Of a stretch of 64,000 nt of DNA, positions 1-8,309 are shown one piece after another. The stretch is from Blastocladiella emersonii ATCC 22665 (taxonomy: Eukaryota; Blastocladiomycota; Blastocladiomycetes; Blastocladiales; Blastocladiaceae). Both the position numbers and the translations under genes were made by a program. The notes under the pieces were generated by a model that was not told the DNA's origin, made no database searches, and saw nothing but the letters and a program-made list of their open reading frames with translations. Numbering within the stretch: position 1 is the stretch's first letter; the number at the start of each line of letters is the position of its first letter. The stretch lies in NCBI GenBank assembly GCA_025594325.1, contig JANHCV010000002.1, positions 1,860,001 through 1,924,000 of the forward strand, given 5' to 3'.

Positions 1-1300
1 CTTGCGTCGCCAGCCTCGGCCATGGGCGGCGGGTACTGCCACACGAGCGGCGCGGGCGTAGGCTCTGGCAGCGCGGCCGGTTGTGGCGGCATCGGGACCA
101 TGCCGTTGTACGTGGCGAGCGTCGACGTGGGCCCGTGGAACGTCTCGAGCTCCTTGTCCTCGGCGGCCGACCGCGGCTGCAGGTAGTAGTCGAGCGGGCT
201 CACGGCGGACGCGGGCGACACGATGGTCGTGGTGTGGTGCGTCGAGTGCTTGCGCGAACCGGATGCCCCGCCGCCGGCGCCGCCGTGACCGCCCGTGTGG
301 TTGGACGACGAGCGTTGCAGCAGCGCGCGGGTTTGCGGGATCGCGTGTCGGAAGAAGGTGTACGACTCGACTACGGCGACGGGAGGTGCGGATCAGTACT
401 CGTACCTCGAGTGAGAGAGATGGTACACGTACGGCACGGCGCGAATCGGTTGAGCGTGATCGCGATGAACGGGATCGTCGGGTCCGTGGGCATGATCTGT
501 GCCCAGACGAGGAACACGAGGTACGCGACGTCGCACACGATCGCGGGCAGGTACGGCGTGAGGGCCTCGACGTGGTCGCGCCACCCGACGCGGTCCTTGA
601 TCCCGCGCACGATGATGGCGTGGAACAGCGCGTCGATGGTCAGGTTCGCCACAAACGCCGACGCAAACGCGATCCCGGACACGATTCGCTCCAGATCGCG
701 CGCGTCCAGCAGGTCCGCCGGGTACTGCCGCTTGCGCCGCTGCTCGACGTACTTGACCTCGAGCAGCCGCACGCGTGTGATCGCGACTGCGCTGATGCCC
801 AGCAGCACCCAGATCACCGCCGTGAGGATTGGGAACGCGAGCGACGGCCGGCGGCCTGGGAGCGCGTTCTGTGCGCCGGCCGCGCGGTGGCGGCGCGAGG
901 AGGAGGACGGCTTGGCGGATGGCGACGCCGTCTCGGCCGTGTGCGAGTACACGATGCTGACGCGGTACGACCGGCACGCCGTGACGAGGGCGAACCCGAC
1001 GCGCAGGAACCAGTCACCCGCGAGCGAGACGTAGGACGAGTTGGCGAACAGCGTGTTCTTGGAGAAGTAGGCGAGGATGTACACGATCTCGACGAAGGGC
1101 GTCGGCAGCAGGACCACGCAGCCGATGGCGCTCGCGAGCCAGAACCGCGACCGCGCGCCGAGGAAGCCGCGCACGCACAGCATCACGCAGATGGCGAGCA
1201 GGACCACGCCCAGCGCGTGCATCAGCAGACCGACAAAGTAGGCCACGTCGCGGATCTCGGTCCACTTGATGGCGAACGTGACGCCGCCGCTGCTGCTCAT
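1..1300 (-). CDS. Multi-pass membrane protein, function unknown (3' partial)
   Basis: Two exons are visible, 433-1300 and 1-370, joined across a 62-bp intron (371-432; GTACGT donor, TAG acceptor). The reading frame is still open at the window edge, so the C-terminus is missing. The protein starts MSSSGG and has six or seven hydrophobic segments: three before about residue 110, then a Ser/Arg-rich loop (about 120-150), then three or four more (for example VIWVLLGISAVAI and IVCDVAYLVFLVWA). A hydrophilic tail rich in His, Ser, Gly and Pro follows. Six or seven helices with a long cytoplasmic-type tail is compatible with a receptor or an orphan transporter, but I see no family signature and do not assign one. 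The start is the first ATG of the frame and begins immediately before a membrane-proximal amphipathic stretch. The next gene on the same strand ends about 600 bp upstream of this start. Confidence 0.7.
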
Positions 1301-1910
1301 GGTGGTGGCGATGGGGAGGGCAGGGGGCGAGGCGGGGGTTGTCGATGGGTGCGAGGCGTGAGGCGAGAGGAGAGCGGGGGATCAGGGACGGCGATCACAG
1401 TGCAGGGAGAGAGAGAGAACCCGCGCAGGACCTTGTCGCGCACACACATCGCCGTCGTTCGTCGCGTCGCGTCCCCAACACGTTTGTGCTGCGCGTCCGC
1501 GGCCAAGCGGCGGCGCCAGGTCCCCGCAGCGTGACGACAGCGGCGTCGGCGGGATGCGGAGCGGCTGCAGGTGCTGAAACCGGCGGCCGAGCCAGTGGTT
1601 TGGAGCCGGGTGAACCGCCGCCCGCCGGATGGGCCGACGCTCACTCGATGCTGTGGCGGATGCGGGGGCAAACGTTCGCGCCACGATAGCCTTATGGCGC
1701 CGATGGCGCAACGCGGTCCGCGTGGGGCACAGTGTTCGAGAAGCGTGTGGCGCCTTAGGGTTGTGATCGAAGCCGTGATGGGCGCAAGCGTGACCACTGA
1801 AGTGAAAATGCGCGCGCTGACCACCGCTTGTGACATCAATGAGGGGTCTACGTCGTGGAAATGGACGTCTATACAGCTGTATGAACCAAGAGTGCTGCGC
1901 AAGACGCGAT
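1301..1910. other. Intergenic, no gene seen
   Basis: This is the 5' flank of the membrane protein at 1-1300 and the 3' flank of the LRR gene. It is pyrimidine-rich on the minus strand near 1300-1450, as expected of a leader. The open frames here have no recognisable composition or domain. Confidence 0.5.
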
Positions 1911-3963
1911 CTAAGGCTTGGACTCATCGTCGCCCAGCTTCGGGTGAGCTGCCGCGGCCCCGGCCGCGCTTTCGATAGCAATGATCACGTCGGCCGCCGG
2001 CTTGACGGCGGGGAGGTACAAGCTCGCGCCGTCGTCAATGGGAATCTGCTGCTGCGCGCTCGATCCGCCGCGGTTAGGGAGGTACAGCGTCGCGAGATCC
2101 TCGGGATTGAGCGGGGTCGGCGGCGCCGCGTCGCTCGCACCAGCCGGCTTGATCCCCGCGACGGTCTTGCCCAGCGCTGCGCGGGACGACGCCGCCCCAT
2201 CAACAGACGAGAGCCACGACAACAGCCGTCCGCTGCGTGAGGTGACCGTGGCCTTGCCGTTGCGGAGCGACGAGGCCGAGTCGAGGAACGGGCTCTGGCT
2301 CGCGCTTGCGCTCGCGCTCGCGCGCTTGACCTGCTTGGCGAGGCGCCGGTTGCGCACCACGAGGTACACCGACAGAGCGACCAAGAGGATCGTGATCGGG
2401 ATGACGGTGGCTAGGACGATCACGGTCGGGAGGGACGCCGACGACGGTGAACCGAGTGCCAGATCACCACCAGCGGCGCCCGTCGTGGACGTGGGAGCGG
2501 CAGCGCCAGACTGCGTCGTGTTGGGACGCGTCCCGCAGTCGACGATATTGAGCTGCGCGAGGTTCGCGTAGCAGAATCCGGTCAGGCCCGGCGGCATGCA
2601 GTCGAACTTGTTTTTCTCGGTCGACTCGGGCGTGTACAGGAGGCACACCTGTCTACACGGCGAGGGTGTGATGAGCGAGGTGATGGGATCCGGGTCCGCC
2701 GAGATCCACGCGTACTTGACGGGCGGGAGGCGGTAGACGGGCCCGGTGAGCGAGTTGTTGTGCAGGAGGCTAGCAAGGATGTGAGTGAGCGGGCACGCGA
2801 CTGCGCGGGCTAAGGAAACGCACAGCCAATCGAGGTTGCGGACGTTGAAGATGTCGATCGGGATGGCACCCGTCAGCAGGTTGTTGTTGAGGAAGCTACA
2901 GAATCGCAATCAGCACGTTACCACGACTCCTGTCCATGGTGTCGCGTCACGTACATTTCCTTGGCGCTGCCAAGTCGGCCAATCGAGGTCGGGATCACGC
3001 CGCTGAACAAGTTGTGCTCCATGTGCCTACCTTCGCGCGTGTAAGTCGGGAGGGACTCGGACCACGTCGCTGGTGATCAGGAACGTACGCTTTCTCGACG
3101 CGGCTCATTTCGCCCAGATTGTCCGGGATGCTGCCGTTGAACTTGTTGTATGAGATCTTGCTGCAGTGGTCGGGGTCAGTGCGGAGTAGTTAGACGCGTC
3201 GGACGTCGGACGCGTAACGTACAGCTCCGACAGGTTCGGGTTGAACATGTCGCGAGGAAGAGGACCCGAGAACTGGTTGTGGTCGAGGTCGCTATCAACG
3301 CGAGTGGTCAATGCAAGTGTGGCACCAAGACAGCGTCGACCCGAAGAACGTACAGAGTGTCGAGCTGCTTCATGTCGCCAAACCCGGACGGAACGGGACC
3401 GCTGAGCTGATTGTTGCTCAAAGTCCTGGACATTGGCGATCGTCAGCAACCCCTCACAGCGAAGACTGGGCTGGATCAGAGTAGTACACGCTGGTGAGGG
3501 TCTTGATCTGCATCAAGCTGCTCGGAATCGGGCCCTCGAGCTCGTTGCTGTACAGCCACAGGAAGCTGAGGTTGCGGAGCGAGCCAATCTCGGCAGGGAT
3601 CGTGCCCTTCAGCTTGTTCCCGCCGAGCAACCTGTACCGGGGAGGGCTCGGGATCAGCAAAAAAATCAAGAACTTGGCGGCAAATACCAACGTACAGCCA
3701 CTCGAGCGCGGTCAGCTTTCCGATGCTGCGCGGGATCTGGCCTTGAAGGCCGGCCTGGTTGAGCGAGCTAGTAGCGGCGGAAAGTGGTGAATACTTTTGG
3801 TGCGCGAACGCATCGACCTCGAATCCAGGGGTTCCTGTCGAATCGCTTACATTCGCGTGACTCGGCCGTTGGCACAAGTGACGCCGGTCCACGAGCAGCA
3901 GTTCGTGCCGCCCGCGTCGCCGCGACCAAGGTCGGCGAGGAAGGCGCAGTCATCAGCTGACAT
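1911..3963 (-). CDS. LRR receptor-like type I membrane protein, no kinase
   Basis: Ten exons: 3851-3963, 3696-3767, 3488-3631, 3354-3425, 3223-3291, 3089-3160, 2955-3026, 2824-2895, 2716-2769 and 1911-2652, giving about 493 aa. The N-terminus reads DCAFLADLG..GTNCCSWTGVTC, a plant-type LRRNT cap. About nine 24-residue LRRs follow (L..L.L..N.L.G.IP), nearly all encoded by single 72-nt phase-2 exons. After a Cys-bearing cap (FDCMPPGLTGFC) there is a Ser/Thr/Ala linker, one membrane helix (VIVLATVIPITILLVALSVYL) followed by RNRR, and a short Ser-rich cytosolic tail without kinase motifs. It is probably a surface recognition or adhesion protein. The start is uncertain: directly 5' of the ATG the frame reads a signal-peptide-like stretch (SFAALFSLFTAYQLF) with no ATG before a stop near 4044, so an unseen upstream exon may supply the true start. 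The intron 2653-2715 is 63 bp with no stop, so its removal rests on its splice sites. Confidence 0.82.
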
Positions 3964-4535
3964 TGGATTAAAGAGTTGATAAGCAGTGAAGAGGGAGAAG
4001 AGAGCGGCAAACGAGGTTTTCTGGTCGCTCGAAGATGATTTCCGTCAAACAGGGGGCAAGCGTGAGCCGTCCCTTCCGTACCCCGAATCGCCACAGTTCC
4101 GTACGTTTCGGCCGACCCACACGGCAATCAGCGAGTCGTAAGTGAACTGAAGGCGTGGAGAGTGAAGGTCCACATCCCAAGCGACGCACATCCAAATGGC
4201 CAGTTGTGCTGTAGCGGATGGCCGTAGGCGAAGACTGTCGCTTCTGAGGAGTGTCACTTCCCGGTGTCTAAGCCTGTGTGTGCCGCATCTATATTCAAGA
4301 GTCTTCATTCTGTCTTGTCGCAGCTCCGAACGACGCGTCAGAGTCCGCGAAACGCGTCGAACAAGAAACCGTGAGACGATCTGCGAGACATCATGTGACC
4401 GTCACGCGACATCCGCTTTCCAACTTTTCAAAATGCTCAGCCTGCTTCACCATCAACCTGCCCTCCACAAAACCAGTCACTGCAACGAATCAACCCGTAC
4501 TTGACGGACCCCCAACTCCCCGCAATCCGTCCGCC
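3964..4535. other. Divergent intergenic region, probable two-way promoter
   Basis: This lies between the 5' end of the LRR gene (-) and that of the mL41 gene (+). The part nearest 3964-4045 may hold coding sequence or a leader for the LRR signal peptide. An 87-codon minus-strand frame (4045-4308) has no recognisable content. Confidence 0.45.
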
Positions 4536-4923
4536 ATGTCCATGCGCAGCAGCCTGACGACCTTCCTGGCCCGCGGTGCCTCGCGGAAGCCGCTGACGCC
4601 CAAGGGCGGCAACAAGAACTTCTACAAGGGCACGGGCACCGGGTCCATGGGCGAGTTCATTGGCGGCCGGTGGCACTTCCGCGTCAACCCCGCCAAGGTC
4701 CGCCAGTTTGTCGTGCCCGATCTAACCGGGTTCAAGGTGCGAATCGCGGGCTGCTCGTTCCATCGCGGGCGGAGTGCTCACCGTGCTTCGGTACCTGTAG
4801 CTCAAGCCGTACGTTTCGTGGGCCGTGCCCCAGGAGCCGTACATGGTGACGGCTGACACCTTCATCGAGGCAGCCACGTCGGCGCCAGAGGCCAAGGACG
4901 GCAAGAAGGCCTCCTCCGCATAG
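4536..4923 (+). CDS. MRPL27: Mitochondrial large-subunit ribosomal protein mL41
   Basis: Two exons, 4536-4736 and 4801-4923, with a 64-bp intron (GTGCGA..GTAG), giving 107 aa. The N-terminus MSMRSSLTTFLARG is basic and Ser/Thr-rich, like a mitochondrial targeting presequence. The core carries the mL41 signature: a Lys/Gly-rich GNKNFYKGTGTGSMG segment, then VVPDLTGFKLKPYVSW after splicing. That last motif spans the exon junction and confirms the intron. The length matches the family (yeast Mrpl27, human MRPL41). In known mitoribosomes mL41 sits in the 54S/39S large subunit. The start is the ATG at 4536; a second ATG lies two codons later. The 3' end faces the PPP1R42-like gene only 89 bp away. 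Confidence 0.93.
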
Positions 4924-5012
4924 ACGACGCACCTCGGCTCGGCGCTCGCTCGCTCGTTCATCATCTGTTTATACATCCCCACAACACATCTAGTCTCCAT
5001 CCACCACCATCG

Positions 5013-6363
5013 CTACCCTCGCGACCCGCTCCCGCTCCCGCTGCTCGCACGCCCATCAACCGCCGCGGGCGTGACCACGAGCCCCGCGCCGCGGAACCCA
5101 GCGAGACTCCCGAGCCCGGGCTCGTACCGGCGGACGTGCGGCGGCCGCACGCCGTCGATGGGCGGCAGGCTCGGCACGCCGGACGATGACGATGGCGCGG
5201 CGGCCTCGTCCCCGGGGGAAGACCGGTGCCGCGCGCCCTGGTGTCGGTGCCGCTGCCAGTTGAACAGGAACGCCTTTTCGACGGGGCTGATCTCGCGGCC
5301 GTTGAGGATGTCTGTCCCGCGAGAACCTCGTGGTTAGCTCATGGGTTGTGTGAGGGGTGTGAGGATCCGGCGTACCGAGCTCAGGATGGACCAGCACGAG
5401 CTTCTCGCGCGCCCGCGGGCCCGCGGCGGCCGGGCACCCGGACAGGTCGAGCGAGTGGACGCGCGGGCAGACGGAGAGGACGACGGCGACGGCCTAGGTC
5501 GAACTGTGAGCGGAGCGTGGGAGGAATGGTGCGAGGAACCGAGGTACCTCGAGGTCGTGGATCGGGTTGCTGGCCAGCGAGACTTCTTCCAGCTGGTTGA
5601 ACCGCGCGAGCGGAAGAGGGTCCTCGAGACCGGCCTCGGTCATGGTCAGGATCCGCAGCGACTACAGGGAGTGAGTATCAGCGAACTGGGCGATGGCGGA
5701 ACCACCGACCGCGTACGGGGAAGTGGAGCGTCTCACTCTCGACCCGCAAACAATCGCCGGGCTCGAGCGTCTGGCGGTCGAGATGCAGCTCTTCAAGCGA
5801 CTCGAGGTGCAGGTCGGCGAGGTACGCGATGCGGTTCCCCGACGCGTCGCTACGGGAGCACGCGGATCGTCAGCAACACGGTCGAGAGCCACGGACATGG
5901 GGAACGCACAGGATCTTGAGCGACTCGAGGCCCGAAAGCGGCTCGAGCGACGCGATCGCGTTGTTCTGGAGGTACAGCCGCTCGAGGTGCCGCAGCGGCG
6001 CGAGGGCCTCAACTGACGTGACGCGGTTGTCGTACAGGTACAGGACCTTGAGCCCGAGGAACGCGTCGAACGTTGATGGCTACACGCGGCCGCGGTCAAT
6101 CTTTCATCGTCAAGGGCCCGGATCTCTCGCCGAACCTCAAACCCGGCGATCCCGTGCGCCTGGAGCGACAGATGCGTGACAGCAGCTTCGCTGCCCATCT
6201 TGCTCCCGCCTCGCACGCGCTGCTCGTCGCCGCCGCGCGCCGACCCGCCGCCGGCACTCCCGTGGAGCGACGCCAGCGACCCGGCGCGCGACCCGAGCCC
6301 GTGTTTAGCCCCACCACTGCCGCGCCCGTGCTTGGCGCGAGCACGGCGGTGCGCGTGGGCCAT
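5013..6363 (-). CDS. PPP1R42: PPP1R42-like (LRRC67) leucine-rich repeat protein
   Basis: Six exons: 6136-6363, 5910-6079, 5717-5849, 5548-5661, 5376-5493 and 5013-5311, giving about 353 aa. After a basic, Gly/His-rich N-terminus come SDS22-type LRRs: LKVLYLYDNRV, LERLYLQNNAI, LEELHLDRQTLEPGD, LEEVSLASNPI. The C-terminal cap ILNGREISPVEKAFLFNWQ is followed by a disordered tail. The order LYLYDN / LYLQNN / ELH.. / nonstandard insert / L-G-E-I..E..FL.NW matches PPP1R42, a protein phosphatase 1-binding, centrosome and basal-body-associated protein of ciliated organisms. Its presence fits a flagellated zoospore or gamete. The start is not certain: the frame stays open upstream with another ATG near 6465, and 6363 was chosen because low-complexity sequence precedes it. 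All five introns restore continuous LRR spacing. Confidence 0.75.
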
Positions 6364-6651
6364 GTCGTGGCTCGACCACAGCCGGGGTCCGCTGGCGAGC
6401 GCGGTGGAAGTAGGAGGTGGGCCGGCGAGCGCGGCGGGGAGGTTTTGGGTTGAGTCGAGTCGCAGCATCGTGTTGCGAGTACATGGAAGCGTTGTGAGTA
6501 GCGAGGAGGGGACTAGTGTGTGGCGGCGCGCGAAACGAGGGCACCGAGGTCCACGCGTCGAGGAATCGCGTGATGCGGGAGACGCGAGTGCGAGACGCGT
6601 TGCGCCACGCGGGCTCCGACCCACTCTTACTCAATCTTCAATCTTCAATCA
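6364..6651. other. Upstream flank of PPP1R42-like gene
   Basis: Short region between the PPP1R42-like start and repeat copy A. The possible upstream start near 6465 lies here. I see no other gene. Confidence 0.4.
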
Positions 6652-8179
6652 ATTGGCGACCGGTAGCGTTAGGAACTGCTCCCCTCCGTGCTGGGCTTTC
6701 AACCCCGCCCCTCCCCCACCCCTCCCCCACCCCCACCCACCCCTCCCCAACTCAACCTCAACTTCCCCAACTCAACCTCAACTCAACCTCAACTCAACTG
6801 GCACCTCGATGATATTTTCCGCTTCCGCGTGTTGAACCTCTGCGATGTGATCAGAGGAGCGAGGAGCGTCACCATGGCCATGGTCATGACCATGGTCATG
6901 AGTGATTTGACCCGTCAGCGACTATGGATCTCGCCGATCTCTATCGCAGCCCACGCGCGCGTGCACGCTGATCCATAGGACCACGAAGCTGGACGCGTTT
7001 GGTTGCTCGCCGCGACCGACGCGGCCGCCGCTCCGCGGCGACTTTTCTTCCGTTGGCCGCCGCCTTCACTGCATGAGTGAGCTACGTCGAGGCGCGCGCG
7101 ACATCGAACCTGACACGAAGATCATCCCGCCGAGGGCCCAGATTACATCTCGGCGCGTCTCGAGCTGAGTCGCCAGCGCATGCGTCTCAAGCTCTGCCTG
7201 CGCCTCGTGCGGCCGCTGACCCATCAAGTTCCGAGCTGAGCAACATGTTGAAGTTATTCATTCAACCCGCTATGAGATCGCCGTCCGACTTTGAGCACCG
7301 CCGCTGTTTCTTCCGCGCCCCGCATAAACGTGAAGAGCGACGCGAGTTCGACCTGTGTGCGGTGTTCACGGAAAAGTAAGCGTTGAGGGATCGCCATGTA
7401 GAATGCGTGGAACTCGTGTGCGTGAGAAGCACGATGATCTACCTTGGCCGTGGTCGCCGCCGCCTTACCAGCGTTGAGCGGGTGCATGTAGTAGGCAACT
7501 TTCCTCACCAAGAGCATGACGTTGAGCAAATACACGTTGTTGGTCGCGTCGCCGCTCCCCGCGGCGGTCGCACCGACATGCGTACCAACTGGCGCGCGTC
7601 GAGACCAAGGCAGTGCGCGAGCTGGTTGGTGCCCTTGATCATGGTACACAGGCGGGTCACGGGAGGGAGAACCACTGGCTGTAGTACCGCTCGACGTCAA
7701 AGGCGAGCGACGGGTTGCGCGGGGTGGCAGACGCGCTAGGCGGTTGCCGACGACGCGGCGGCGCTCAAACCCGTTGAAGGTGGAGCGGCGGGAGGATCGA
7801 CGGCCACTCGCCCGTGGTCTCGGCCGTCGCGGGCACGAGCGTAATGTCGCAGTCCTCAGCAGCACCGTTTACGCCTCGCTTGGCATTACCTTACCGTCAG
7901 GGCTCGTTGCGACATTTCCCCTCGCCTCGCTCAGTGTGAAGACGGCGTCGTGACGAGGTTCAGCAACTTTTATTGGGTCACAGAGATGCCATTGCTGCAT
8001 GTTAACATGGTGGAAGCTTCATGGGTGTTTTCATGAGATGAGGAGCGAGCAAAGGGCAAAAAAGGGGTGGCTTATGTAGGTGCTTGCCGGTCAGGTGACG
8101 CGTCGCTATGTGACGACCGCGCTCTAGGTCACGTGGGCTTCATTTTTTCGGGGAGACCACTGGGGTTGAGCCCAGCACA
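6652..8179 (+). mobile_element. Repeat copy A: TIR-bounded element with polymerase alpha fragment
   Basis: This stretch is repeated in inverted orientation at 27295-29253. Inside it lie short terminal inverted repeats: GTGCTGGGCTTTCAACCCC at 6688-6706, and at the other end (to 8178) the reverse complement of GTGCTGGGCTCAACCCC. Homology with copy B extends about 35 bp beyond the left TIR (from ATTGGCGACCGG) but stops within a base or two of the right one. Internal landmarks shared with B are an AACTCAACCTC minisatellite (about 6748-6803), a palindromic CCATGG/CATGACC cluster (about 6871-6903) and a decayed polymerase alpha fragment on the minus strand. Copy A is about 430 bp shorter than B, mainly through loss of the zinc-binding part of the gene fragment. 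I see no transposase and no clear target-site duplication. Confidence 0.7.
7254..7946 (-). pseudogene. DNA polymerase alpha catalytic subunit C-terminal fragment (decayed)
   Basis: Read on the minus strand, the remnant keeps blocks of the POLA1 C-terminus: AFDVERYYSQ, then VTRLCTMIKGTNQLAHCLGLD (matching the family's 'RLC..I.GT....A.CLGLD'), then the far end LFREHRTQVELASLFTFMR (matching '..GRR.V.L.SLF.FMR'). The blocks are in different frames, interrupted by stops, and the region between them that should hold the second zinc finger is deleted compared with copy B. No start, no exonuclease and no polymerase palm motifs are present. It is a captured, non-functional piece. Confidence 0.7.
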
Positions 8180-8309
8180 AGTAGTGCGAGGGCAAGCAGA
8201 AAATGACTTTTCGTTCAATACGAGTGCGTGGAAGTGAAGGAGGAAATGGACACGGAGCGGGGCGGGGGCAAAAAATGATACACGGCAGGCGGGAGCGAGG
8301 ACGCGGCGG

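Noticed and set aside
6652-8179. Maverick/Polinton explanation for the polymerase-like repeat
   Set aside because: The coding blocks match the polymerase alpha C-terminal zinc region, which protein-primed PolB enzymes lack. No capsid, integrase or protease is present and the repeat is only 1.5-2 kb.
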